A DNA stretch of 64,000 bases from Capnocytophaga periodontitidis (lineage in GTDB: Bacteria > Bacteroidota > Bacteroidia > Flavobacteriales > Flavobacteriaceae), in NCBI RefSeq assembly GCF_016126015.1, contig NZ_JAEFDB010000001.1:310001-374000 (forward strand), given 5' to 3'. Every line of letters starts with the position of its first letter. Positions within the stretch are counted from its first letter, which is position 1. A program made the translations under genes and the position numbers. Under the pieces are notes generated by a model, which did no database searches, was not told where the DNA came from, and saw only the letters and a program-made list of their open reading frames with translations. Shown in pieces: positions 52,617 through 61,518 of this stretch.

Positions 52617-52634
52617 TTCTGTATCGGGAAATAA
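52617..52634 (+). repeat. attR-like direct repeat, displaced mnmE 3' end
   Basis: TTCTGTATCGGGAAATAA reads FCIGK and stop, as does the mnmE end. It differs from 46155-46172 only by A-G changes at repeat positions 12, 15 and 18, all synonymous. It belongs to no ORF here. Confidence 0.75.
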
Positions 52635-52641
52635 AAAATAA

Positions 52642-52677
52642 AAACTTTGCCAAAGGACAGAATCCTTGGCAAAGTTT
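52642..52677 (-). terminator. Hairpin after etfA (family copy 5)
   Basis: AAACTTTGCCAAAGG (52642-52656) pairs with CCTTGGCAAAGTTT (52664-52677) with one bulged base. It lies 20 bp after the etfA stop and 8 bp beyond the attR-like repeat. Confidence 0.7.
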
Positions 52678-52696
52678 ATAATGTTTGGATTATTTG

Positions 52697-53647
52697 TTAT
52701 TGTCTTGCTTTAAGTTTTTCAATGAGTTTAGGAACTACCTCAAAAGCATCACCTACAACACCATAATCGGCAGCTTTGAAAAAAGGTGCTTCAGGATCAG
52801 AATTGATAACTAATTTCACTTTAGAGGCATTTACGCCTGCCAAGTGCTGTATAGCTCCTGAAATACCTATAGCTATATAGAGATTAGGCGCTACAGGTTT
52901 ACCCGTTTGTCCTACGTGTTCAGAATGAGGTCGCCATCCCATATCAGCAACAGGTTTAGAACAAGCGGTTGCTGCACCTAATACTTCAGCAAGTCCTTCC
53001 ACTATCTGCCAATTCTCGGCAGCTTTCAACCCTCTTCCTCCTGAAACCACTATAGTAGCATCGTCTAACGACACTTTACCCGAGGTTTTCTCTGTAGTGA
53101 TTACTTGTATCCCCCAATCACTATCAGGAGGTGTAGGAGCAAAAGGTTCTACTGTAAGTTCAACATTTTTTTCTTCTGTTTTAAAAGCATTAGGAGCTAA
53201 TCCTAATACTTTTATAGGTGTGTTGATTTGACTAAGACTAATAGCTTTATTTGAGAACACATTACTTTTCACAATAAAATCTTCTGTAGGTAAAGAAATG
53301 ATATTAGATACATACCCCGCTTGCAAGCTATTAGCTAATAAAGGAGCTACTTCTTTAGCTTGTGATGAAGCACTAAATACTACTATTGTACTATTTTCTT
53401 TTGCTACTGCTTGTTGCAATAAATGATTGAGTGCATTGGCAGAAATATGTTGTAGTTGGTCATTGGTAATGCTAAGCACTTTATTTACCCCATAAGCGGC
53501 TAATACTTCAGGTTGAGGTACATTTATAGTTACAGCTACTACTTTTGTTTGTTGTTTATCGGCAATTGCACGAGCATAGGTAGCTACTTCAAAAGCGCTT
53601 TTTTTCACTTTTCCGTTTTCGGAATCTATATATATGAGTACTGACAT
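52697..53647 (-). CDS. etfA: Electron transfer flavoprotein subunit alpha
   Basis: The FAD-carrying subunit of ETF, which takes electrons from acyl-CoA and related dehydrogenases. The 316-residue protein has the C-terminal FAD domain with VVSGGRGLKAAENW, GWRPHSEHVGQTGKPVAPNL, YIAIGISGAIQHLAG and VINSDPEAPFF. It lies 6 bp downstream of etfB on the same strand, so the two form an operon. Confidence 0.97.
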   Translation of the reverse strand: MSVLIYIDSENGKVKKSAFEVATYARAIADKQQTKVVAVTINVPQPEVLAAYGVNKVLSITNDQLQHISANALNHLLQQAVAKENSTIVVFSASSQAKEVAPLLANSLQAGYVSNIISLPTEDFIVKSNVFSNKAISLSQINTPIKVLGLAPNAFKTEEKNVELTVEPFAPTPPDSDWGIQVITTEKTSGKVSLDDATIVVSGGRGLKAAENWQIVEGLAEVLGAATACSKPVADMGWRPHSEHVGQTGKPVAPNLYIAIGISGAIQHLAGVNASKVKLVINSDPEAPFFKAADYGVVGDAFEVVPKLIEKLKARQ

Positions 53648-53653
53648 TTTTTA

Positions 53654-54400
53654 TTAAATTACTTTTGCTTCGTTGTGTAATAAATCAATAAGGGTATCTA
53701 AATCATCGGCAGATACCATTTTCACAGGTTGTTTTGCAGGAAGTTTCTCAAATCCTACTGTTGTTACTCTAACATCAGTAGGCTCAGCAGGCAATACCGT
53801 GATTGCTCTAGTACGCGCTGCCATTAGGTTACGCATATTGGGAATGCGGAGGTCTTTCTCTTGAGTAAGACCTTTTTGCCCTGCAATTACCAAAGGAAGC
53901 ACAGCTGATAGCTTTTCTCTACCACCATCTATTTCTCGTTGGGCAGTTACCTTAGCACCTTCTATTTCTAAACCTATACATTTGTTTATAAAAGGAAGAT
54001 TTAAAAGCGAAGCTAAATAACCTCCTACCATTCCTCCATTATAGTCGATAGATTCCTTACCTGTGATGATAAGGTCGTAATTACCTTCTTTAGCAACTTT
54101 AGCAAGCTGATTAGCTACAAAAAAAGCATCAGTAGGAGCGGCATCTATACGAATGATATCGTCGGCTCCTATAGCTGAAGCTTTTCTTAGTACTGGTTCT
54201 GTTTCTTGTGTTCCTACATTCACAAGAGTAACACTTGCCCCTAATTGTTCTTTAAGCATAATAGCTTTAGTGAGGCAAAACTCATCATTAGGATTGATAA
54301 TAAACTGTACCCCTGAAGGGTTAAACTGTTTGTTATCTTCCGTAAAGTTTATTTTAGAAGTAGTGTCGGGAACACTACTGATACATACTAATATCTTCAT
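53654..54400 (-). CDS. etfB: Electron transfer flavoprotein subunit beta
   Basis: The partner of EtfA, carrying AMP. The 248-residue length is typical. It begins with MKILVCISSVPDTTSKINF and shows the family segment near 60 (TLVNVGTQETEPVLRKASA) and the GKESIDYNGGMVGGYLASLL loop near 115-134. The promoter is only near consensus (TACTTTTA at 54454-54461, minus strand, with TTG at 54482-54484, 20 bp away). Confidence 0.97.
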   Translation of the reverse strand: MKILVCISSVPDTTSKINFTEDNKQFNPSGVQFIINPNDEFCLTKAIMLKEQLGASVTLVNVGTQETEPVLRKASAIGADDIIRIDAAPTDAFFVANQLAKVAKEGNYDLIITGKESIDYNGGMVGGYLASLLNLPFINKCIGLEIEGAKVTAQREIDGGREKLSAVLPLVIAGQKGLTQEKDLRIPNMRNLMAARTRAITVLPAEPTDVRVTTVGFEKLPAKQPVKMVSADDLDTLIDLLHNEAKVI

Positions 54401-54503
54401 AATCTTATAGATAATAGGATTAAATTGAACTTAATGTTTTAATTTTAAAGGCGTAAAAGTACTATGTTTTTACTAACTACACAAATTATTATACAAAAAA
54501 TCG

Positions 54504-54511
54504 TAATTTTG
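54504..54511 (+). promoter_or_regulatory. -7 element of the methyltransferase gene
   Basis: TAATTTTG, 45 bp before the ATG at 54557. The leader contains a 12-bp tandem repeat (AAATACTATAAG twice, about 54528-54551). Confidence 0.5.
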
Positions 54512-54556
54512 CCGTTCTAATTAATTGAAATACTATAAGAAATACTATAAGAAATA

Positions 54557-55216
54557 ATGACTCCTCCCATTACTGATATGCGCCTATTAGGACAACTATT
54601 TCGTCATCCTGAAGGAGACTACGCCAAAGAAGTAGGTGATTTTATTTTTGCTTCCAATAGTAGTATGATAAACTGTACTATTGATTGTTTGGCACTGCAA
54701 CCTCATCAAAAAGTTTTAGAAATAGGTTTTGGCAATGGCAAACATCTCCCATATTTATTTAACAAGGAAAGTTCCCTACAATATATAGGAGTAGAAACTT
54801 CTTCCGCAATGATAACTGAAGCAACTGAGTACAACAACGCTTTGCTTAGCCAACAAAAAGTACATTTTTTAGAAGTAGTTGCTGATAAACTCCCTAATTT
54901 CGATTATTTTTTTGATGTATGTTTTTCGGTAAATACCCTTTATTTTTTAGAAAACCCATTATATTATTACAAAAAGATTCACACTTTACTCAGCTCACAA
55001 GGTAAAGTAGCTATTGGTTTTATAGATAAAAGTACAGGAGAGAAGGCGCCTTTTGCGCGTGAAGGTTTTCAGTTTTATACCGCTGAAGAAGTAGCTGAAA
55101 TACTTAAAGCAGCTGGTTTTGAACAAATAACAAAATTACCTTTTGAAGAAACTCTTGTTTCAGCAAAAGGCAAAAGTATCCAACGAAAGTATTGGGTTGT
55201 GATAGGAACTTGCTAA
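54557..55216 (+). CDS. Class I SAM-dependent methyltransferase
   Basis: A 219-residue methyltransferase with the SAM-binding motif I VLEIGFGNGKHLPYL near 54-68, motif II with YIGVETSS, and a VCFSVNTLYFL motif IV region near 115. The substrate is unknown; small-molecule methyltransferases of this size are common. It has its own promoter, and the patatin gene that follows has its own too, so it is likely monocistronic. Confidence 0.82.
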   Translation: MTPPITDMRLLGQLFRHPEGDYAKEVGDFIFASNSSMINCTIDCLALQPHQKVLEIGFGNGKHLPYLFNKESSLQYIGVETSSAMITEATEYNNALLSQQKVHFLEVVADKLPNFDYFFDVCFSVNTLYFLENPLYYYKKIHTLLSSQGKVAIGFIDKSTGEKAPFAREGFQFYTAEEVAEILKAAGFEQITKLPFEETLVSAKGKSIQRKYWVVIGTC

Positions 55217-55224
55217 TTTAAAAT

Positions 55225-55254
55225 TTGTTAATTCACCAATTATTTGTACCTTTG
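55225..55254 (+). promoter_or_regulatory. Promoter of the patatin-barrel gene
   Basis: TTG (55225-55227), 19 bp, TACCTTTG (55247-55254), 28 bp before the ATG at 55282. Confidence 0.7.
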
Positions 55255-55281
55255 TGCCAAGTTTATAAAAGAAGAAAATGT

Positions 55282-57510
55282 ATGAGAATTTTATTACTTA
55301 TCATACTCCTTATAATAACTCCTTATATAGTTTATAGTCAGTCAAATACTTCTAATAAAGACTTAAAAGTAGGCTTAGTGCTCAGTGGAGGTGGAGCGAA
55401 AGGATTAGCACATATAGGAGTGTTAAAAGTATTGGAGGAAGCAGGAGTACGTATTGATTATATTGGGGGAACAAGTATGGGGGCAATGGTAGGTGCTATG
55501 TATGCTGCAGGATACTCGGCTAATGAATTGGACTCTATCTTCCGACAATTAGACTTCGATAAACTTTTGCAAGACAAAACTTCACGTCGTGCAAAATCAT
55601 TGCACGAACGTTATATATACGATCGTTATATTGTAGCATTACCTTTTGATAACTTCAAAGTAGGGTTACCTCGTGCAGTATCGAAAGGTCAAAATATCTA
55701 CAATGAATTTGTGAAATTACTCTATCCTGTAAATGAAATTTTTGATTTTTCTAAGTTACCTATTCCTTTTCTATGCGTGGCTACTGATATAGAAACAGGG
55801 AAAGGAGTAGTACTTGAAGACGGCTTTTTACCTCAAGCTATACAAGCTAGTGGCTCATTCCCTTCGCTATTTGATTTGGTAGAAATAGATGGTAAATGGC
55901 TTACTGATGGAGGTATAGCTGATAATTATCCCGTAGACGAAGTGAAAAAAAAAGGAATGGATATTATTATAGGGGTAGATGTACAGAGTCCGTTAGCAAA
56001 ACGTGAGGAAATCAACTCTTTTTTAAGTATCTTTTCACAAATTACAACTTTCCCGATGGTAGATAATATGCCACAGAAAATAAAAGAAACAGATGTATAC
56101 ATCAAACCTAATATAGAAGGATTCAATGTGATTTCGTTTGATAAAGGTGAGACAATCATCAACAATGGGAAAATAGCTGCTGAACATTTTTTGCCTCGTT
56201 TGCGTGAAATAGCTGCTCAACAAAAACATACTACCCAACGGAGAGAACCTATAGAGAAAATAGATTCTTTTTATCTAAAAGAAATACATTTTCATAACAA
56301 CGAGCACTTTACTCGTAGCTACTTGCGAGGAAAACTCCACTTAAAACACTTGGATCGAAAAATTTCGTTTGAAGAACTGAACGACGGATTGTCTAACCTA
56401 ATGGCAACAAATAATTTCCATTCTATTAATTATCAAATTAGGCATACTTTTGAAGGGGAACATATTGATTTTTTCTTGAAAGAAAATCCACAACGTACTT
56501 TTTTGAAGTTTGGCATTCATTATGATAATCTGTTGAAAACAGGCTTCTTGATGAACTATACTCAAAACTATTTTTTACAGGATAGTGACTTCCTTTCACT
56601 TGACCTTATCGTAGGCGATAATATACGCTATCAGTTTGATTATTTTGTAGATAAAGGATTCTATATCAGTTATGGATTGCGTTCTAAATTTGTGCAGTTC
56701 GACCGTAATCTGAATACAAGACGTTTATCTAATTATAGAATAGAACAATCTGAACTCAACCGAATGGACGTAGAGGCTTACGATTGGGTAAATCAATTGT
56801 ATTTACAAACGCTCTTAGGCAATGGTTTTGTGTTTGGATTAGGTGCAGAACACCGCAAAGTACAGTTTGATGCTGAACAAATATATTCAGTAAGCGCTAT
56901 TGCTTCATATTCTGAAAAAAAACACTTTGGCAGTTTATATTCTTATTTAAAATACGATAGTTTTGACAATAGTTTTTTTCCGAGTAAAGGTGTGTTTTTT
57001 AATACACAATTTAACCTTTACGCACTTGCAGCTCCTAATGATGCAAATTTTAATAAGTTCACCACAGGCAAAACAGAAATATCATTCGCTATTCCCATAC
57101 TACCAAGATTGAATACACGAATAGGGTTTGAAGGAGGTGTTACGATAGGAAATTCTAAAACTTATTCATTAGACTTCTTTTTAGGAGGATATAATAAAAA
57201 TGTATTCTCTAACTACTCACCTTTCTATGGCTATGATTTTTTGAGTATTGGTGCTAAAAACTACTTAAAAACAGAATGGGTGATAGATTTTCAACCTTTT
57301 AAAAAACATCACTTGTTACTATTGGCTAATGTAGCTAAAGCAGATAATAATCTTTTTGAAAGTTTTCAATGGGAAAAATACCCTGATTATTCGGGCTATG
57401 GTATAGGGTATAGTATTGAAAGTTTTTTGGGACCTATAGAACTAAAATGCACTTACTCACCCGAAATACGGCAAGCAATATGGCTGTTTAATATAGGGTA
57501 TTGGTTCTAA
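55282..57510 (+). CDS. Patatin-like phospholipase with C-terminal outer-membrane barrel
   Basis: A 742-residue protein with a signal peptide (cleaved near YSQS, residue 20) and a patatin domain at about 28-225. It has the oxyanion loop SGGGAKG (35-41), nucleophile S65 in GTSMG and D209 in the DGG dyad motif. A POTRA-like segment (about 270-345) follows, then a 16-strand-like Omp85 barrel ending in FNIGYWF. This is the PlpD-type layout, in which the lipase is held at or passed through the outer membrane. ATG at 55282 starts the signal peptide; the earlier in-frame TTG falls within the promoter. Confidence 0.88.
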   Translation: MRILLLIILLIITPYIVYSQSNTSNKDLKVGLVLSGGGAKGLAHIGVLKVLEEAGVRIDYIGGTSMGAMVGAMYAAGYSANELDSIFRQLDFDKLLQDKTSRRAKSLHERYIYDRYIVALPFDNFKVGLPRAVSKGQNIYNEFVKLLYPVNEIFDFSKLPIPFLCVATDIETGKGVVLEDGFLPQAIQASGSFPSLFDLVEIDGKWLTDGGIADNYPVDEVKKKGMDIIIGVDVQSPLAKREEINSFLSIFSQITTFPMVDNMPQKIKETDVYIKPNIEGFNVISFDKGETIINNGKIAAEHFLPRLREIAAQQKHTTQRREPIEKIDSFYLKEIHFHNNEHFTRSYLRGKLHLKHLDRKISFEELNDGLSNLMATNNFHSINYQIRHTFEGEHIDFFLKENPQRTFLKFGIHYDNLLKTGFLMNYTQNYFLQDSDFLSLDLIVGDNIRYQFDYFVDKGFYISYGLRSKFVQFDRNLNTRRLSNYRIEQSELNRMDVEAYDWVNQLYLQTLLGNGFVFGLGAEHRKVQFDAEQIYSVSAIASYSEKKHFGSLYSYLKYDSFDNSFFPSKGVFFNTQFNLYALAAPNDANFNKFTTGKTEISFAIPILPRLNTRIGFEGGVTIGNSKTYSLDFFLGGYNKNVFSNYSPFYGYDFLSIGAKNYLKTEWVIDFQPFKKHHLLLLANVAKADNNLFESFQWEKYPDYSGYGIGYSIESFLGPIELKCTYSPEIRQAIWLFNIGYWF

Positions 57511-57591
57511 AGTGAAAAAATGAAAAGTGAAAGATATTAGCGACAAAATACTAAAAACAATATTACGATAACTAATAAATAACTAAATATA

Positions 57592-59046
57592 ATGAAAATA
57601 ACAGAGCTAGAACCAAAACAGTTATGGGCGAACTTTGCGAGCTTGAATGCCGTACCTCGCCCATCAAAAAAAGAAGAGAAAGTCATTGCTTTTATGGTGG
57701 CTTTTGGCAAAAGTTTAGGGCTTGATACCTATCAAGACGAAACGGGTAATGTAATCATTAAAAAGCCCGCTACGGCAGGAATGGAAAACCGCAAAACAGT
57801 GGTGCTACAATCACACCTCGATATGGTACACCAAAAGAACAACGATACAGTGTTTGATTTTAGTACGGAAGGTATCAAAATGTTAGTAGATGGCGACTGG
57901 GTACGTGCTGATGGTACTACTTTAGGAGCTGATAATGGTATTGGGGTAGCAAGTATTATGGCAATACTCCAAAGTAAGGATATCCCTCACCCTGCTCTCG
58001 AAACACTCTTTACTATTGACGAAGAAACAGGAATGACGGGTGCTAAAGGTCTCAAAGGCGGATTGCTCTCTGGTGATTTTCTTCTCAACCTAGATACTGA
58101 GGAAGACGACGAAATTGATATAGGATGTGCTGGTGGTGTAGATGTATCGGCGTTTAGAGAGTACGACGTGGTAGATACGCCTGATAATTCAGTAGGCTAT
58201 ACACTTACCATAAAAGGATTGCACGGCGGACATAGTGGTACAGATATCCATAAGGGTTATGCTAATGCCAACAAACTAATGAACCGTATATTATTCACTT
58301 GTACTGAGAAATTTGGTTTGCACATTGCAAGTGTAGATGGAGGCGGTTTGCGCAATGCTATTCCGAGAGAAAGCGTTGCGGTGGTAACTATTAATAAAAA
58401 CGACGAAGTGGCTTTTAAAAAAGAAGTAGCTACGCTTACCCAAGCACTCCAACACGAGTATTCAGTAACTGAACCGACTCTTACAGTATTGCTTGAACCT
58501 ACTGCGGTACCTGAGAAAGTAATGGAAGAAGAAGAACAAGAAGATGTGTTACGCGCTCTTTACGCAGCTTTCAACGGGGTGTACAAAATGAGTCAGACGA
58601 TTGCTGACCTTGTAGAAACCAGCAATAACGTAGCAAGGGTACAAATTAAAGACGGCGAAATAAACGTGTACTGCCTCACTCGTTCGGCTTCAGAAACTTC
58701 TAAATATGATTTGGCTGATACGATTCGCAGTAGTTTTGAGTTAGCTGGATTTGAAGTAGAATACACCGGTAGTTACCCAGGTTGGGAGCCCAAAGTAGAT
58801 GCTGAAATCTTGAAGATTGTAAAAGCACAATACAAAACGCTCTTCGGTGAAACACCTAATGTAGTAGCTTGCCACGCAGGCTTAGAATGTGGCATTTTAG
58901 GAACCCATTACCCCGAAATGGAAATGGTGAGCTTTGGTCCTACTATCAAAGGGGCACACTCGCCTGCTGAAAAGGTAAATATAGCTTCTGTACAGAAGTT
59001 TTGGAAGTTCTTGTTAGCAATACTTCAGAATATTCCTACAAAATAG
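57592..59046 (+). CDS. pepD: Aminoacyl-histidine dipeptidase (PepD, M20 family)
   Basis: A cytosolic dipeptidase of the M20 metallopeptidase family. The 484 residues match the long PepD/PepV type. The metal-site motifs are VVLQSHLDMVHQ (about 70-81), GADNGIGVA with bridging aspartate, TIDEETGMTGAKGL with the catalytic base glutamate, and NLDTEEDD. The dimerisation domain is at about 190-400, and CHAGLECGIL near 424 follows with a further metal ligand. It is followed by a terminator at 59063-59093. Confidence 0.93.
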   Translation: MKITELEPKQLWANFASLNAVPRPSKKEEKVIAFMVAFGKSLGLDTYQDETGNVIIKKPATAGMENRKTVVLQSHLDMVHQKNNDTVFDFSTEGIKMLVDGDWVRADGTTLGADNGIGVASIMAILQSKDIPHPALETLFTIDEETGMTGAKGLKGGLLSGDFLLNLDTEEDDEIDIGCAGGVDVSAFREYDVVDTPDNSVGYTLTIKGLHGGHSGTDIHKGYANANKLMNRILFTCTEKFGLHIASVDGGGLRNAIPRESVAVVTINKNDEVAFKKEVATLTQALQHEYSVTEPTLTVLLEPTAVPEKVMEEEEQEDVLRALYAAFNGVYKMSQTIADLVETSNNVARVQIKDGEINVYCLTRSASETSKYDLADTIRSSFELAGFEVEYTGSYPGWEPKVDAEILKIVKAQYKTLFGETPNVVACHAGLECGILGTHYPEMEMVSFGPTIKGAHSPAEKVNIASVQKFWKFLLAILQNIPTK

Positions 59047-59062
59047 AAATAATAAATCTTAT

Positions 59063-59093
59063 TTGCAGAGGCGTTTCGTAAATGCCTCTGCAA
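59063..59093 (+). terminator. Terminator after pepD
   Basis: TTGCAGAGGC (59063-59072) pairs perfectly with GCCTCTGCAA (59084-59093) and six T follow. Confidence 0.8.
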
Positions 59094-59133
59094 TTTTTTG
59101 AAGTATGGAGGAAGAATATATAAAACTGAATAT

Positions 59134-60285
59134 TTATTGATAAATAGACGGAATATGTTCAGCTCCTTCTAAAATAAAGTCGGTGAGGCGTTGCAAATAG
59201 ATACTAATTTGTGGGTCGGTTACGTTGAAAAGCATTACTATCACTACTTCTTCATTAGGATATACTGATAACCAACCGAATCCTCCTACGCCCATACCCG
59301 TATGACCAAAATAATCACGTCCGTTCCAATCGCGTTGTACTTGCCAGCCAATACCATAACTTATTTCAGTATCGTCTATAGTACATTGTTTTTTAAGCAT
59401 TTCGTTTTGGATAGGTTGAGAAAGAAAGCTGTGACGTTCTATAGCTGTACCCATTTTAGCTATATCATTGGATGTAGAAAGGAATCCACCACCAGCAAGC
59501 TTGAAGTAGTTATTCACATCAGTAGCTTTATCCAATCCCTTTTTACTGCGTGTGTAAGGAATAGCTTCATCTTGAATAATTTTACCTCTATCAGGGAAAG
59601 TGCGCCACATATTTAAAGGTTTAAAAACTTCTTCTTTTGCTATATCTTCAAATTTTTTATTGAGACATTTTTCAATAGCTAACGAAATAAGGTTGATACC
59701 ATAACTGCTATAAAGAAACTTTGTACCAGGGGCTGATTGCAAAATATCATCTTTAAATAAATCAACTCCTTGTGCTATAGTATAAGGCTTGTTGAGTGTA
59801 TATTCATTAGCTTTGTAGGAGCGTATACCGGCTAAGTGTCCTGCTAACTGTTTTATAGTAAAATCAAAAGGTTTTTGGGGAAAATCAGGAATGTATTCGT
59901 ATAGAGACATATTCCAATCAAATTTTTTCTGCTCTTGCAGGCGCGCTAAAATTACTCCAGTAATGGCTTTAGACATACTTGCCACCCTAAAAATTGTAGT
60001 TTTAGGGTCAATAGGTTTTTTTTTAGAAATATCGGCATAGCCGTATCCACCTTGCCATATTATTTTTCCTTGTTTGGTAACTGTGATAGAAGCGCCAGGA
60101 ATCAATTCTTCTTGAATGAGATATTGCAATATTTTTTCAGCTTCTTTTTGAGCTTCTTCAAAAGAAGTTACTTCAGAAGGATTTTTACGGAATACATCGG
60201 TGTCAAGTAGTTTTTTTTGACCAAAAAGGTTGTTGAAGAAAGATATAATTGTAGAAATCAAAACAATAGATATTAGTTTTTTCAT
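59134..60285 (-). CDS. Beta-lactamase-fold serine hydrolase
   Basis: A 383-residue exported protein (signal MKKLISIVLISTIISFF) of the class C beta-lactamase/D-peptidase fold. The active-site SxxK is SMSK near 115, YSSYG provides the tyrosine of the YxN-like motif, and HTGMGVG near 335 is the third motif. It may be a D-amino-acid peptidase or esterase; beta-lactamase activity is not implied. ATG at 60285 is chosen because the upstream in-frame TTG at 60354 would precede its promoter. Confidence 0.85.
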   Translation of the reverse strand: MKKLISIVLISTIISFFNNLFGQKKLLDTDVFRKNPSEVTSFEEAQKEAEKILQYLIQEELIPGASITVTKQGKIIWQGGYGYADISKKKPIDPKTTIFRVASMSKAITGVILARLQEQKKFDWNMSLYEYIPDFPQKPFDFTIKQLAGHLAGIRSYKANEYTLNKPYTIAQGVDLFKDDILQSAPGTKFLYSSYGINLISLAIEKCLNKKFEDIAKEEVFKPLNMWRTFPDRGKIIQDEAIPYTRSKKGLDKATDVNNYFKLAGGGFLSTSNDIAKMGTAIERHSFLSQPIQNEMLKKQCTIDDTEISYGIGWQVQRDWNGRDYFGHTGMGVGGFGWLSVYPNEEVVIVMLFNVTDPQISIYLQRLTDFILEGAEHIPSIYQ

Positions 60286-60314
60286 TGTAATGTAATGTTT
60301 TACTTTTCGGGGTG

Positions 60315-60345
60315 CAAAAGTACAAATATTGAATGAGTTAATCAA
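60315..60345 (-). promoter_or_regulatory. Promoter of the serine hydrolase gene
   Basis: On the minus strand, TTG (60343-60345), 20 bp, TACTTTTG (60315-60322). Confidence 0.7.
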
Positions 60346-60360
60346 AAAAAGCATAAAAAA

Positions 60361-60396
60361 ACTGTCTAAAAAAGTATATGGAACTTTTTAGACAGT
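60361..60396 (-). terminator. Terminator after sucD
   Basis: ACTGTCTAAAAAAGT (60361-60375) pairs with ACTTTTTAGACAGT (60383-60396) with one unpaired base. Read on the minus strand it runs into a T tract, 22 bp after the sucD stop. Confidence 0.75.
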
Positions 60397-60417
60397 AATC
60401 AAACAGTTTGAGTATTT

Positions 60418-61293
60418 CTATTTTTTGAGTATTTCGGCTACTTTTTCACCTATTTTGGCAGGTGAATCGACTACATGGATACCGCATTCTTTTAAAATGC
60501 GTTTTTTAGCTTCGGCGGTATCATCGGCACCACCTACAATAGCCCCAGCGTGGCCCATAGTACGTCCTTTAGGAGCTGTTTCGCCTGCAATGAAGCTCAC
60601 TACAGGTTTTTTGTTACCATTAGCTTTGATCCAACGGGCAGCTTCGGGTTCTAACTGACCTCCTATTTCGCCAATCATTACGATACAATGAGTTTCAGGG
60701 TCGTTCATCAGTAGTTCTACAGCTTCTTTGGTAGTAGTTCCGATGATAGGATCGCCTCCTATACCGATAGCTGTAGTAATACCTAAACCTTGACGAACGA
60801 TTTGATCGGCAGCCTCATAAGTGAGTGTTCCCGATTTGGAGACAATTCCTACGTTGCCTTTTTTGAAGATAAAACCAGGCATAATACCTACTTTAGCTTC
60901 CTCAGGAGTAATAACTCCAGGACAATTAGGTCCTACCAAACGGCAATTACGATTTTTGATATAGGCAGCTACTTTTACCATATCAGCAACTGGAATGCCT
61001 TCAGTAATAGTAATAATCACTTTGATACCAGCATCGGCAGCTTCCATAATAGCATCGGCAGCAAAAGCAGGAGGTACAAAAATGATAGAAACATCAGCAC
61101 CTGTAGCTTTTACAGCGTCGGCTACGGTGTTAAATACGGGTTTTCCTAAGTGTGTTTGTCCACCTTTGTTAGGGGTAATACCGCCTACTACATTCGTGCC
61201 GTAAGCAATCATTTGCTCAGCGTGAAAAGTACCTTCACTTCCGGTGAAGCCTTGTACAATCACCTTTGAATTTTTATTCACTAATACACTCAT
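60418..61293 (-). CDS. sucD: Succinyl-CoA ligase subunit alpha
   Basis: Couples succinyl-CoA cleavage to nucleoside triphosphate formation in the TCA cycle, with SucC. The 291 residues show the CoA-binding [15 protein letters not shown] at the N-terminus, [10 protein letters not shown], and GHAGAIVGG with the phosphorylated histidine near 246. sucC is not adjacent, which is usual in Bacteroidota. It has its own promoter (61322-61352) and terminator. Confidence 0.97.
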   Translation of the reverse strand: MSVLVNKNSKVIVQGFTGSEGTFHAEQMIAYGTNVVGGITPNKGGQTHLGKPVFNTVADAVKATGADVSIIFVPPAFAADAIMEAADAGIKVIITITEGIPVADMVKVAAYIKNRNCRLVGPNCPGVITPEEAKVGIMPGFIFKKGNVGIVSKSGTLTYEAADQIVRQGLGITTAIGIGGDPIIGTTTKEAVELLMNDPETHCIVMIGEIGGQLEPEAARWIKANGNKKPVVSFIAGETAPKGRTMGHAGAIVGGADDTAEAKKRILKECGIHVVDSPAKIGEKVAEILKK

Positions 61294-61321
61294 TGCGATT
61301 AACTTTTAGTTTTAGTTGAAG

Positions 61322-61352
61322 CAAAGGTAAATGTTTTTTTTGATATATACAA
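61322..61352 (-). promoter_or_regulatory. Promoter of sucD
   Basis: On the minus strand, TTG (61350-61352), 20 bp, TACCTTTG (61322-61329). Confidence 0.7.
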
Positions 61353-61464
61353 TTGTTATGTAATAAAATAAAAAGAATAATATAAAGAAGTTTTATATAT
61401 TGTTCATAATCAGGTGATTTTGAATTTTAAAATTAATAAATTAACAAAATGATAATTTGACAAA

Positions 61465-61495
61465 TTGGCTAATTGACAAATTATTCCTACTTTTG
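61465..61495 (+). promoter_or_regulatory. Promoter of panD
   Basis: TTG (61465-61467), 20 bp, TACTTTTG (61488-61495). The region repeats the words AATTTGACAAATT and AATTGACAAATT around the TTG. Confidence 0.65.
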
Positions 61496-61518
61496 CCGCG
61501 TTTTTTAATACAATAAAA

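Larger units (their letters stand above)
46155..52634. mobile_element. Putative integrase-less genomic island in the mnmE 3' end
   Basis: The interval of about 6.46 kb is bounded by 18-bp direct repeats that both encode the MnmE C-terminus. It separates mnmE from its expected convergent neighbour etfA and contains only accessory genes of visibly lower GC: a structured RNA, an IPT-domain lipoprotein, a membrane protein, a DUF4236-TPR protein and an ATPase-HNH pair. SGI1-family islands of Enterobacteria use the equivalent 18 bp of mnmE/thdF as their core site. No recombinase gene is present between the repeats, so it may be a remnant or an element mobilised in trans. Confidence 0.68.
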
